NCBI RefSeq assembly: GCF_030811215.1
Contig: NZ_JAUSQM010000001.1
Coordinates: forward strand, 1,922,001 to 1,986,000
Direction: 5' to 3'
Length of the DNA stretch: 64,000 nucleotides
Source: Nocardioides massiliensis
Lineage (GTDB): Bacteria; Actinomycetota; Actinomycetes; Propionibacteriales; Nocardioidaceae
Of the stretch, positions 25,209 to 35,313 are shown piece after piece. The position numbers and the translations under genes are program-made. Every line of letters starts with the position of its first letter. The first letter of the stretch is position 1. The notes below the pieces were generated by a model, which was not told where the DNA came from, did no database searches, and saw nothing but the letters and a program-made list of their open reading frames with translations.

Positions 25209-25511
25209 TCAGTCAGGAGGAGTGCGGTCGGCTTCGGCCGCGCGCCGGGCGATCCGGTTGTTGCGCCGGCGCCGGCAGTAGTCCCAGCCGATGACACCGA
25301 GCCCGAAGCCGGCCAGGCAGGTCCACAGCCACCACTCGCGGTCGGTCTCCTCGAGGCGGCCGTAGAACGGGATCAGCCCGACGAAGGCGACCAGCCACAG
25401 CCCGGCGCCGACCGCCACCGTCCGCACGCCGTCGAGGTCGAGGGGGTCCACGTCGGCGACGACGTAGGTGCGGCTGCCGATCTCGTGCGTCTGCAGCTCG
25501 GGCTCCTCCAC
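25209..25511 (-). CDS. DUF2530 small membrane protein
   Basis: A 100-residue protein with two membrane segments (TVAVGAGLWLVAFVGLIPF and WWLWTCLAGFGLGVIGW) and a very basic tail (CRRRRNNRIARR), matching the DUF2530 family. The start is taken at GTG 25511: a TACATT box seven bases upstream fits a leaderless start, and no Shine-Dalgarno precedes any nearby candidate. GTG 25535 is an alternative that adds eight residues. It is divergent from the purine permease. Confidence 0.78.
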   Translation of the reverse strand: MEEPELQTHEIGSRTYVVADVDPLDLDGVRTVAVGAGLWLVAFVGLIPFYGRLEETDREWWLWTCLAGFGLGVIGWDYCRRRRNNRIARRAAEADRTPPD

Positions 25512-25593
25512 GTCTGTCAATGTATCGCTCGCCACGGTGGCAGTTTCGGACAGGGCCGACGCGCGGCGCCGCGATCTGGTTCGATCCTCTCCC

Positions 25594-26994
25594 GTGGACA
25601 CCTTCTTCAAGATCTCCGAGCGAGGCTCGACCGTGGGCCGTGAGGTGCGCGGCGGCGTCGTCACCTTCTTCACGATGGCCTACATCGTCGTCCTGAACCC
25701 GATCATCCTCTCCGGCGGGACCGACGCCAACGGCGACAGCCTGGCGGACTTCGCGACGATCGCGGCGACGACCGCGCTGGTCGCCGGTGTCATGTCGATC
25801 CTCATGGGCGTGGTCGCGAACTTCCCGATCGCGATCGCCGCCGGTCTCGGGCTCAATGCCTTCGTGGCCTACTCGCTGGCCGGGCAGATGACCTGGGCCG
25901 ACGCGATGGGACTGGTGGTCATCGAAGGCGTGGTGATCCTCGTCCTGGTGCTGACCGGGTTCCGCGAGGCGGTCTTCCGCGCCGTGCCGATCCAGCTCAA
26001 GGTCGCCATCAGTGTCGGCATCGGCCTGTTCATCGCCCTCATCGGCCTCGTCGACGCCGGCTTCGTGCGGCGTACCGGCAACGGACCGGTCCCCGTCGAG
26101 CTCGGCATCGGGGGCACCCTGTCGGGCTGGCCGGTCCTCGTCTTCGTGGTCGGCCTGGCACTGATGATCGTGCTCTACGTGCGCGGCGTGAAGGGTGCGA
26201 TCCTCATCGGCATCGTCGTGGCGACGATCGTGGCGATCATCGTCGAGAGCGTCGGCAAGCTCGGCTCGAGCGTCGACAACCCGACCGGCTGGAACCTCAA
26301 CGTCCCGGCCCTGCCCGACAAGATCGTCGACGTCCCCGACTTCAGCCTCGTCGGCAACTTCAACCTGCTCGGCTCGTGGGAGTCGGCCGGCGTCGTCACC
26401 GTCCTGCTGCTGATCTTCACCCTGCTGCTGGCCGACTTCTTCGACACGATGGGCACGATGACCGCCATCGGCGCCGAGGCCAAGCTCCTCGACGACGAGG
26501 GCAACCCGCCCAACACCAAGCGCATCCTGGTCGTGGACTCGCTGGCGGCCGTCGCCGGCGGTGCCTCGAGCGTCTCGAGCAACACGTCCTTCATCGAGTC
26601 CGCCTCGGGTGTGGCCGAGGGCGCGCGCACCGGTCTGGCCAGCGTCGTCACCGGTGTGCTCTTCCTGCTGACCACGATCCTGTCGCCGGTCGTCGCCGTC
26701 ATCCCCAACGAGGCCGCCGTGCCCGCACTGGTCCTTGTCGGCTTCCTGATGATGCAGCAGGTCAAGGGCATCGACTGGGACGACCTGGAGATCGCGATCC
26801 CGGCGTTCCTCACGATCGCGCTGATGCCGTTCACGTACTCCATCTCGGCCGGCATCGGGGCGGGCTTCATCGCCTACACCCTGATCAAGCTGGTGCGCGG
26901 CAAGATCGGCGAGATCCACCCGCTCATGTGGGTCGTCTCGGTCCTGTTCGTCGCCTACTTCGCGATCGAGCCGATCCGCGCGCTGCTGACCTGA
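25594..26994 (+). CDS. NCS2/AzgA-type purine permease
   Basis: A 466-residue nucleobase:cation symporter of the AzgA-like group (guanine, hypoxanthine or adenine uptake). It has about 13 hydrophobic segments. Recognisable pieces are EVRGGVVTFFTMAYIVVLNP near the N terminus, GLGLNAFVAYSLAG, ADFFDTMGTMTAIGAEA and SSNTSFIESASGVAEGARTGL. It would supply purines to the salvage side of the pathway served by guaB/guaB3 at 42.4-45.9 kb. GTG start with no clear Shine-Dalgarno. Confidence 0.93.
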   Translation: MDTFFKISERGSTVGREVRGGVVTFFTMAYIVVLNPIILSGGTDANGDSLADFATIAATTALVAGVMSILMGVVANFPIAIAAGLGLNAFVAYSLAGQMTWADAMGLVVIEGVVILVLVLTGFREAVFRAVPIQLKVAISVGIGLFIALIGLVDAGFVRRTGNGPVPVELGIGGTLSGWPVLVFVVGLALMIVLYVRGVKGAILIGIVVATIVAIIVESVGKLGSSVDNPTGWNLNVPALPDKIVDVPDFSLVGNFNLLGSWESAGVVTVLLLIFTLLLADFFDTMGTMTAIGAEAKLLDDEGNPPNTKRILVVDSLAAVAGGASSVSSNTSFIESASGVAEGARTGLASVVTGVLFLLTTILSPVVAVIPNEAAVPALVLVGFLMMQQVKGIDWDDLEIAIPAFLTIALMPFTYSISAGIGAGFIAYTLIKLVRGKIGEIHPLMWVVSVLFVAYFAIEPIRALLT

Positions 26995-27015
26995 TCGGCA
27001 CGCGCCCCGCGTCCT

Positions 27016-27062
27016 GAGCGGGTGGTTCCGGTGCCACGACGTGGCACCGGAACCACCCGCTC
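27016..27062. terminator. 22-bp perfect hairpin between convergent genes
   Basis: Arms at 27016-27037 and 27041-27062 are exact reverse complements around a 3-base loop (GAC). It lies between the stops of the purine permease and the AraC/GyrI gene, where it can end transcription in both directions. There is no run of T after either arm, so it is not a classical terminator, and its length is unusual. Confidence 0.7.
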
Positions 27063-27068
27063 TCGCGT

Positions 27069-27938
27069 TCAGGCGGGCTCGACCGGCTGCCAGAGCTCAC
27101 ACGTGGCCGTGGTGAAGTCCGCGTCGTGCTCGAGGATCGCGACGATCGACGGTCCGGGACGCAGTCGCCACGGGTGTGCGGGGAACCACTCCGCCGCGGT
27201 GGCGGCCCAGGTCTCCTGCAGCGCCTGCGGATGCGGTCCCGCGCTGGTGAACACGGCCCACCGGCCCCCAGCGACCTGCAGGTGGTCGAGGTCGCCCGGG
27301 ACGGGTGTCCCCTCGGAGACCGCGACGCCGTGCAGGTAGGTGAGCTCGGCGCCCTCCGGCTCGTCCGGCTCGGTGCCGTGGGTCACCTGCAGCAGCCCCC
27401 GCGGGTCGGTGTTGCTCAGCTCCTTGAGCCGGGCGTGCTCCGACGGCTCGATGGCGGCGATGTGCTCGGCGATCGCGGGGTTGACTCCCTCATAGAGCAG
27501 CGGGACGCGCGTCGCGTGACCGATGAGGTGGAGGATGGGGCGGTCGACGATGCGAACGTTCATGGCGGTGTTCCCTTCGACGGTCAGACGGAAGCGGAGA
27601 GGCTGCTGGCTGCGGAACGGGCCGCCCGAGCGCCGCGCATCGGACGGCCCGATGCCGTGCACGGCGCGGAACGCCCGGCCGAACGCCTCGGTCGAGCCGT
27701 AGCCGTGGCGTACGGCGATGGTCAGCAGGTCGTCGGTGGTCTGCGTGAGGTCGGCGGCGGCCCGCGACATCCGCCGGCGACGGACGTACTCCGACACCGG
27801 CATCCCGGCGAGCGAGGAGAACATCCGCCGCAGGTGATACTCGGTCGTCGCGTGCCGCGCGGCCACCGCAGCGACGTCGACGTCTGCGGCGAGATCCGCC
27901 TCGACGGCGTCGACGATCTCGTTCAGGGCTGGCAGCAC
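27069..27938 (-). CDS. AraC family regulator with GyrI-like effector domain
   Basis: A 289-residue regulator. Residues 1-115 carry an AraC-type double helix-turn-helix (AARHATTEYHLRRMFSSLAG and IAVRHGYGSTEAFGRAFRAVHG). The C-terminal half (NVRIVDRPILHLIGHATRV ... EWFPAHPWRLRPGPSI) is a GyrI-like ligand-binding domain, the layout of SoxR/Rob/BmrR-type drug sensors. The start is GTG 27938 with AGAGG seven bases before it; the frame is open further upstream, so a longer form is possible. It is divergent from the MarR-MFS pair, whose gene it might control. Confidence 0.85.
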   Translation of the reverse strand: MLPALNEIVDAVEADLAADVDVAAVAARHATTEYHLRRMFSSLAGMPVSEYVRRRRMSRAAADLTQTTDDLLTIAVRHGYGSTEAFGRAFRAVHGIGPSDARRSGGPFRSQQPLRFRLTVEGNTAMNVRIVDRPILHLIGHATRVPLLYEGVNPAIAEHIAAIEPSEHARLKELSNTDPRGLLQVTHGTEPDEPEGAELTYLHGVAVSEGTPVPGDLDHLQVAGGRWAVFTSAGPHPQALQETWAATAAEWFPAHPWRLRPGPSIVAILEHDADFTTATCELWQPVEPA

Positions 27939-28082
27939 GCTGTGCCTCTGCTTCCTCGGTCGTGGACTTCGCCGACCATCCTGCAGCGGCGACGTCCCCT
28001 GCGCCCGATACCTCGGGACCGGTCCGGTCGGGTCGTCCGGCCCCGGCGTGAGCCCGCCCACAGAGCGCCCTTCGGGAAATAG

Positions 28083-28106
28083 TTAGCAAGGGTAATGAGT
28101 TATGCT
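28083..28106 (+). promoter_or_regulatory. MarR-type operator and -10 box of the marR-MFS operon
   Basis: TTAGCAAGGGTAA (28083-28095), an imperfect palindrome, sits just upstream of the -10 box TATGCT (28101-28106), which is six bases before the ATG at 28113. This AT-rich island in a GC-rich setting is a good candidate for autorepression by the MarR protein. The operator call is by position and shape. Confidence 0.5.
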
Positions 28107-28112
28107 CACGAT

Positions 28113-28562
28113 ATGGCACCCACGATCGAGAAGCTCGCGCGCACGGACGTCGGTCTGGCGTCCGCGCTGCGGCTGTCCGTCTTCCGGCTGGTGCGCCGCC
28201 TCCGCTCCGAGCGGGACCCCGACAACGAGCTGAGCATCGGCCAGCTCGCGGTGCTGGGTGACCTGCTGCGCGAGGGGGAGGCCAGCGTCGGTGAGCTCGC
28301 CCGGCGCCAGATGGTCCAGCCCCCGACGATGACCCGCGCGATCAACGACCTCGAGGCCGCTGGCTACGTGACCCGGCGGGCGTGCGAGGACGACGGCCGC
28401 CGCGCGCTGATCAGCATCTCCGACCAGGGAGCCGCGACGCTGGCTGCTGATCGCAAGCGCCGCGACGCGTGGCTCGCGCGCGAGCTGCGCAACCTGACCC
28501 CCGAGGAGCGCGACGCGCTCCGCACTGCCGCACCGATCCTCGAAAGGCTGGCCAACGCTTGA
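28113..28562 (+). CDS. MarR family transcriptional regulator
   Basis: A 149-residue winged-helix regulator: SIGQLAVLGDLLREGEASVGELARRQMVQPPTMTRAINDLEAAGYVTRRACEDDGR shows the recognition helix and wing with the usual Asp-Gly-Arg tip. The start is ATG 28113 because TATGCT lies six bases upstream (leaderless); an ATG at 28095 would overlap the operator. Its stop overlaps the TTG of the MFS gene (TTGA, 28559-28562), so the pair form a typical sensor plus efflux pump cassette. Confidence 0.9.
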   Translation: MAPTIEKLARTDVGLASALRLSVFRLVRRLRSERDPDNELSIGQLAVLGDLLREGEASVGELARRQMVQPPTMTRAINDLEAAGYVTRRACEDDGRRALISISDQGAATLAADRKRRDAWLARELRNLTPEERDALRTAAPILERLANA

Positions 28563-29836
28563 GCCCCACCTTCCGCGCCCTGGCGAACCGCAACTACCGG
28601 TTGTACGCCGCCGGTGGCGTGGTGTCGAACACCGGGACGTGGATGCAGCGCGTCGCCCAGGACTGGCTCGTGCTCGTCCTCACCGCTGGCAGTGGCACCG
28701 CCCTCGGCATCACGACCGGCCTGCAGTTCCTGCCGATCCTGCTGCTCTCGCCGTACGCCGGCCTGCTGGCCGACCGGTTCCCCAAGCGCCGCATGCTCCA
28801 GCTGACCCAGCTGATGATGGCGGTGCCTGCCGGCCTGCTCGGTGTGCTGGCGATCACCGGGGTCGCCGAGGTGTGGCACGTCTACGCCATCGCGCTGGTC
28901 TTCGGCATCGGCACGGCTTTCGACGGGCCCGCGCGCCAGTCGTTCGTGAGCGAGATGGTCGGTCCCGAGGACCTGCCCAACGCCGTCGGGCTGAACTCCG
29001 CCTCGTTCAACGCCGCCCGGATGCTCGGCCCCGCGTTGGCCGGTGTGCTGATCGGCGCCCTCGGCGGCGGCGCGGCGGCGACCGGCTGGGTCATCCTCCT
29101 CAACGCGATCAGCTACGGCGCCGTCGTCGTGGCCCTCGAGCGGATGGACCCGCGGCTGCTCGACACCCCGACGCCGCAGCCCCGCACGAAGGGCATGATC
29201 CGCGACGGCATCCGCTACGTGCGCAGCCGCCCCGACCTCAAGCTCATCCTCATGATCGTCTTCTTCGCCGGCACGTTCGGGCTCAACTTCCAGATGACGT
29301 CGGCGCTGATGGCGACCGAGGTCTTCGACCAGAAGGCCGAGGGCTACGGGATCATCGGCTCGGTGCTGGCCATCGGCTCGCTGACCGGCGCGCTCCTCGC
29401 CGCGCGACGTACCCGCATCCGCTACCGCCTGGTCGTGCTGGCCGCGTTGGCCTTCGGGATCGCCGAGGTGATCGCGGGGTTGGCGCCGACGTACTGGTCC
29501 TTCCTGGTCTGGGCGCCGGTCCTGGGGCTGGCGGCGCTGACGATGATCACCGCGGCCAACACGGTCATGCAGACCACCACCGTGGCGCACATGCGCGGGC
29601 GGGTGATGGCCCTCTACATGATGATCTTCATGGGCGGTACGCCGCTGGGGGCACCCATCGTCGGATGGATCGGCGAGACGTTCGGTGCGCGCTGGACGCT
29701 CATCGGTGGTGGGCTGGCGACGATCTTCGGCGTGCTGCTCGCCGTGGTGCTCTTCCGTCGCAGCGAGCGGGCCGCAGCGGTGGCCGAGGCGACGATCGCG
29801 GTCACCGAGCCGAAGCCCTCGCAGAGCGCGGCCTAG
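28559..29836 (+). CDS. MFS efflux transporter (DHA3-like)
   Basis: A 425-residue major facilitator of the enterobactin-exporter/macrolide-efflux type. It starts SPTFRALANRNYRLYAAGGVVSN and has TGTWMQRVAQDWLV and the loop LLADRFPKRRML. TTG start overlapping the marR stop, with GAAAGG eleven bases before, indicates translational coupling. Probably expels a toxic small molecule sensed by the MarR protein. Confidence 0.9.
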   Translation: MSPTFRALANRNYRLYAAGGVVSNTGTWMQRVAQDWLVLVLTAGSGTALGITTGLQFLPILLLSPYAGLLADRFPKRRMLQLTQLMMAVPAGLLGVLAITGVAEVWHVYAIALVFGIGTAFDGPARQSFVSEMVGPEDLPNAVGLNSASFNAARMLGPALAGVLIGALGGGAAATGWVILLNAISYGAVVVALERMDPRLLDTPTPQPRTKGMIRDGIRYVRSRPDLKLILMIVFFAGTFGLNFQMTSALMATEVFDQKAEGYGIIGSVLAIGSLTGALLAARRTRIRYRLVVLAALAFGIAEVIAGLAPTYWSFLVWAPVLGLAALTMITAANTVMQTTTVAHMRGRVMALYMMIFMGGTPLGAPIVGWIGETFGARWTLIGGGLATIFGVLLAVVLFRRSERAAAVAEATIAVTEPKPSQSAA

Positions 29837-29846
29837 GATCGTCCGA

Positions 29847-29936
29847 GTGAATCCCCGCTACCGCCGCCTGGTGATCCCGTGCGCCCTGGGCGCACTGCTG
29901 CTCGTCGTGCTGGTCACCGCGCTCGTGCGGGGCTGA
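29847..29936 (+). CDS. 29-residue single-pass membrane peptide
   Basis: The sequence from GTG 29847 encodes 29 residues: a basic start (NPRYRRL) followed by one hydrophobic helix (VIPCALGALLLVVLVTALV). TAGGAT at 29834-29839 lies seven bases before the GTG, the spacing seen at other leaderless genes in this window. The methyltransferase starts 1 bp after its stop, so the peptide may open that transcript. No homologue recognised; a real product is plausible but unproven. Confidence 0.5.
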   Translation: MNPRYRRLVIPCALGALLLVVLVTALVRG

Positions 29937-29937
29937 C

Positions 29938-31155
29938 GTGGCCGCCGAGCCCCTGCTGCGAGCGCTGACCCGCGTCCGCGCCACGATCCTGAACGACGAG
30001 ACGCTCGTCCGGGCGCTGGCCACCGGCCGGCGCCGCGGCCGGCAGCCGGCCTGGCGCCGGGTCGAGCTGCGCTACGTCGACCTCAAGTCCGGTCGGCACC
30101 TGCAGGTCACGACGTACGACGACACCCAGGCCCACACCGCCAACCACGCCGTCGGGCCGGCGGCGACCGAGGCGCTCGATGCGCTGCTCGAGGAGCCCTT
30201 CGGCAACTGGCACGTCGACACGCTCACCGAGTCGCTGCAGGTGCGGGTGACCAAGAAGGGCGAGGCGCTGGTGCACGCCACCGCCGCCCGGGAGACCCCG
30301 GCCGCTCCCGTCCGCGGCCACGACCGCGCGAAGGCGCGGTTGCTGCCGGAGGGCGACCCGGTGCTGCGCGCGCTGGGCATCGCCGACGCCGAGGGACGGA
30401 TCAAACCGTCGCGGCAGGCGAAGTACCGCCAGGTCGAGGAGTTCCTGCGCGCCCTCGACGTCGCGGTCACCGACGCGCTGGAGTCCGGTCGGCTGCGTCA
30501 GCCCACCGCCGAGGAGCCGTTGCGGGTGGTCGACCTCGGGTGCGGCAACGCCTACCTGACCTTCGCCGCGCACCGCCACCTCACCCGGCGGGGACTGCCG
30601 GTGCACCTGGTCGGTGTCGACTCCAAGCAGCAGTCCTATGACCACAACACCGCGGTCGCCGACGAGCTCGGCATCGGTGACTCCACCTCGTGGGTCGTCG
30701 CCTCGATCGAGGCCGCCGACCTCGACGGGGTGCTGCCGGCCGCACCCGAGGTGGTGCTGGCCCTGCACGCCTGCGACACCGCCACCGACGAGGCGCTCGC
30801 CCGCGCGGTCGGCTGGGATGCCTGCCTCGTGCTCGCCGCACCGTGCTGTCACCACGACGTCGCCGCGCAGCTCCGTCGTACGCCGACCCCGGCGCCCTAC
30901 ACCCTGCTCACCCGGCACGGCATCCTGCGCGAGCGGCTGGCCGACACCCTGACCGACACCCTCCGAGCCTCGCTGCTGCGGCTGCAGGGCTACCGGGTCG
31001 ACGTGATGGAGTTCGTCGAGAGCCAACACACGCCGCGCAACACGCTCATCCGCGCGGTGAGGTCGGGTGCGCAGCCGCGCGACGTTCAGGAGGAGTACGA
31101 CGCGCTGGTCGCCGCGTGGGGGATCCGGCCGCGGCTCGCGGAGCTCCTGGCCTAA
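29938..31155 (+). CDS. SAM-dependent methyltransferase
   Basis: A 405-residue protein with a C-terminal Rossmann methyltransferase domain: VVDLGCGNAYLTFAAHRHL binds SAM, then VHLVGVDSKQQSYDHN and PEVVLALHACDTATDEAL, and APCCHHDVAAQL. The ACDTATDEAL and CCHH pieces match the Methyltransf_32 group, thought to act on RNA. The N-terminal 170 residues are specific to the family. GTG start, one base after the 29-residue peptide gene. Confidence 0.87.
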   Translation: MAAEPLLRALTRVRATILNDETLVRALATGRRRGRQPAWRRVELRYVDLKSGRHLQVTTYDDTQAHTANHAVGPAATEALDALLEEPFGNWHVDTLTESLQVRVTKKGEALVHATAARETPAAPVRGHDRAKARLLPEGDPVLRALGIADAEGRIKPSRQAKYRQVEEFLRALDVAVTDALESGRLRQPTAEEPLRVVDLGCGNAYLTFAAHRHLTRRGLPVHLVGVDSKQQSYDHNTAVADELGIGDSTSWVVASIEAADLDGVLPAAPEVVLALHACDTATDEALARAVGWDACLVLAAPCCHHDVAAQLRRTPTPAPYTLLTRHGILRERLADTLTDTLRASLLRLQGYRVDVMEFVESQHTPRNTLIRAVRSGAQPRDVQEEYDALVAAWGIRPRLAELLA

Positions 31156-31164
31156 CCTCAGCCC

Positions 31165-31512
31165 ATGGACTCCAGCGCCGATGTCGCCCGCTCGCTGGTG
31201 CTCTTCGTCGCCGCGGCGATCGCCGAGATCGGCGGCGCCTGGCTGGTGTGGCAGGGGGTGCGGGAGCACCGGGGATGGCTGTGGATCGGCGCCGGCGTGA
31301 TCGCGCTGGGGATCTACGGCTTCGTCGCGACCCTGCAGCCCGACGCCAACTTCGGGCGGATCCTGGCGGCGTACGGCGGGGTGTTCGTGGCCGGCTCGTT
31401 GGCGTGGGGGATGGCGCTCGACGGCTTCCGCCCCGACCGCTGGGACGTCACCGGCGCGCTGATCTGCCTGGTGGGCGTCGCCGTCATCATGTACAGCCCC
31501 CGCGGCGCATGA
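31165..31512 (+). CDS. YnfA family (UPF0060) membrane protein
   Basis: A 115-residue protein with four membrane helices. The family markers [25 protein letters not shown] and [11 protein letters not shown] are present. YnfA relatives are small-multidrug-resistance-like and have been linked to efflux. Leaderless: TAACCT (31153-31158) six bases before the ATG. Its stop overlaps the start of the next gene (ATGA, 31509-31512). Confidence 0.92.
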   Translation: MDSSADVARSLVLFVAAAIAEIGGAWLVWQGVREHRGWLWIGAGVIALGIYGFVATLQPDANFGRILAAYGGVFVAGSLAWGMALDGFRPDRWDVTGALICLVGVAVIMYSPRGA

Positions 31513-32513
31513 CGCGGACGGCGCGGGCGGGCCTGGCCGCCGTCCTGGCGGCGGTCGCACTCGCCCCGGCTGCGGCCGCGACTGCGCAGCCGGCGGCGGA
31601 GGAGCGTGCTGCCTTCACCGACGAGCGCATCGACGAGTCGAGCGGGCTGGTCGACCTCGGGGACGTCGTTGTCACGGTCAACGACTCCGGCGACGACGCG
31701 ATCGTCTACGTCGTCGACCTCACGACCGGTGACACGGTCGGCACCACCGTCTTCGCCGACTCGGTCGTCGACGTCGAGGCGCTCGCGCCGGCCGGGGACG
31801 TCGACGGGGAGCCGACCGTGTGGGTGGGCGACATCGGCGACAACGCCGGGCGTCGCCCCGACATCCGGCTCTACCGCGTGCCGGTCGGCCGCGGTGACCG
31901 CGAGGTGGCCGCGCCGGCGTACCGCCTGGTCTACCCCGACCGGGCGCAGGACGCCGAGACGTTGCTCGTCCACCCCGACACGGGGCGGGTCCTCATCGTC
32001 ACCAAGAGCCTCTTCGGCGGCACGGTCTACGTCGCGCCGAAGCAGCTGCGCACCGACCGGCTCAACCGGTTGCGGCCCGTCACGCGGGTCAGCGGGTTCC
32101 TCACCGACGGTGCCTTCTGGCCCGACGGGCGCCACGTGGTCCTGCGCGACTACGGCGCGGCCAGCCTGCTGACCTACCCCGGGTTCGAGCGGCTGGGGGA
32201 GATCGCGCTGCCGGAGCAGGAGCAGGGTGAGGCGATCTCGGTCGGGGCCGACGGCCGGGTGCTGGTGTCGACGGAGGGGAGGTACTCCGTCATCCACGAG
32301 GTGCGGCTGCCGCCCGCGCTGGTGCCCTCGACCGAGCCGGGACTGGAGTCGGTGGCCGAGCCGGAGTCGGTGACCGACGACGAGGAAGCCGAGTCCGCAG
32401 CTGCGCCGGAGGTCGACCCCGCCACCGGCCTGCTCGACGGCCCCGCCGTCCCCGTGGCCGTCACCCTGGCCGGCCTGCTCATCGTCGGGCTCGTGCTGCG
32501 CCGCCGATCCTGA
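31509..32513 (+). CDS. Secreted beta-propeller-like protein with C-terminal membrane anchor
   Basis: A 334-residue protein with a signal peptide (residues 1-28), a repeat-rich body ([85 protein letters not shown]) resembling six-bladed propeller or esterase-like folds, an acidic linker and a final helix [14 protein letters not shown] followed by RRRS. It is probably held outside the cell on the membrane. No catalytic motif recognised. Coupled to ynfA by ATGA. Confidence 0.75.
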   Translation: MTRTARAGLAAVLAAVALAPAAAATAQPAAEERAAFTDERIDESSGLVDLGDVVVTVNDSGDDAIVYVVDLTTGDTVGTTVFADSVVDVEALAPAGDVDGEPTVWVGDIGDNAGRRPDIRLYRVPVGRGDREVAAPAYRLVYPDRAQDAETLLVHPDTGRVLIVTKSLFGGTVYVAPKQLRTDRLNRLRPVTRVSGFLTDGAFWPDGRHVVLRDYGAASLLTYPGFERLGEIALPEQEQGEAISVGADGRVLVSTEGRYSVIHEVRLPPALVPSTEPGLESVAEPESVTDDEEAESAAAPEVDPATGLLDGPAVPVAVTLAGLLIVGLVLRRRS

Positions 32514-32572
32514 CACTCCCCTACGTGAGCGTCGTCCGCGGTTGCGCGGAGCAACGCTCACGTAGGGGAGTG
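32514..32572. terminator. 59-nt nested hairpin with 19-bp perfect outer stem
   Basis: Arms 32514-32532 and 32554-32572 are exact complements. Inside is a second stem (TCCGCG/CGCGGA, loop GTTG). It begins at the stop of the propeller gene and lies before topoisomerase IB on the same strand. Lack of a T run makes a simple terminator uncertain; a repeat-family palindrome is possible. Confidence 0.6.
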
Positions 32573-32623
32573 ACGGGGAGGGGCGGGCGTTTCGGCGGGC
32601 CCGTGGCGGGGGACCTCCACGCC

Positions 32624-34754
<2,131 letters not shown>

Positions 34755-34791
34755 TCACCCGCTTCCCAGCCCTGAACGAGAGGAACGCTTG

Positions 34792-35280
34792 ATGGACCTG
34801 CGCCCGTCCCGGCTCAGCGACCCGCACGCACTCGAGCTGATCGCGCGCGTCCAGGCCGAGTACGTCGAGCGCTACGGCGGCGAGGACGAGGCGCCGATCC
34901 GCTACGACGAGTTCGACGCTCCGGCAGGGGCGTTCTTCATCGGGTACGCCGACCTCGGTGCCGGGCCCGTCCCCGTGGCGATGGGCGGCTGGCGGCGTGC
35001 GTCGACCCAAGCGCTCGGCGGGCGCGAGGTCGCCGAGATCAAGCGGATGTTCGTCGACGCCGCGGCCCGACGGCGCGGGTACGCCGCCGCGGTGCTGCGC
35101 CACCTGGAGCAGACCGCGGCCGAGGCCGGGATCGACGTGCTGGTGCTGGAGACGGGGCTGCGCCAGCCGGAGGCGATGGCGCTCTACGAGGCCCACGGCT
35201 ACGTCCCGATCCCGGGCTACGGCTACTACCGCGACGCACCGCTCTCGCGGTGTTACGCGAAGAAGTTGGCGAAGTCCTAG
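34792..35280 (+). CDS. GNAT family N-acetyltransferase
   Basis: A 162-residue acetyltransferase. The acetyl-CoA-binding motif A is EIKRMFVDAAARRRGYAAAVLRHLE, followed by VLETGLRQPEAMALYEAHGY. Start ATG 34792 with GAGAGGA upstream. It is divergent from serC with 52 bp between. The acetylated substrate is unknown. Confidence 0.88.
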   Translation: MDLRPSRLSDPHALELIARVQAEYVERYGGEDEAPIRYDEFDAPAGAFFIGYADLGAGPVPVAMGGWRRASTQALGGREVAEIKRMFVDAAARRRGYAAAVLRHLEQTAAEAGIDVLVLETGLRQPEAMALYEAHGYVPIPGYGYYRDAPLSRCYAKKLAKS

Positions 35281-35291
35281 AACACGTTCTC
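35278..35291. promoter_or_regulatory. KstR-like operator upstream of luciferase-like gene
   Basis: TAGAACACGTTCTC matches the KstR consensus TNNAACNNGTTNNA at all fixed positions except the last (C for A). The site starts in the stop codon of the GNAT gene and ends 22 bp before the GTG of the monooxygenase. Confidence 0.6.
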
Positions 35292-35313
35292 GTCCTGGTG
35301 TTGGGTGGGGCCT

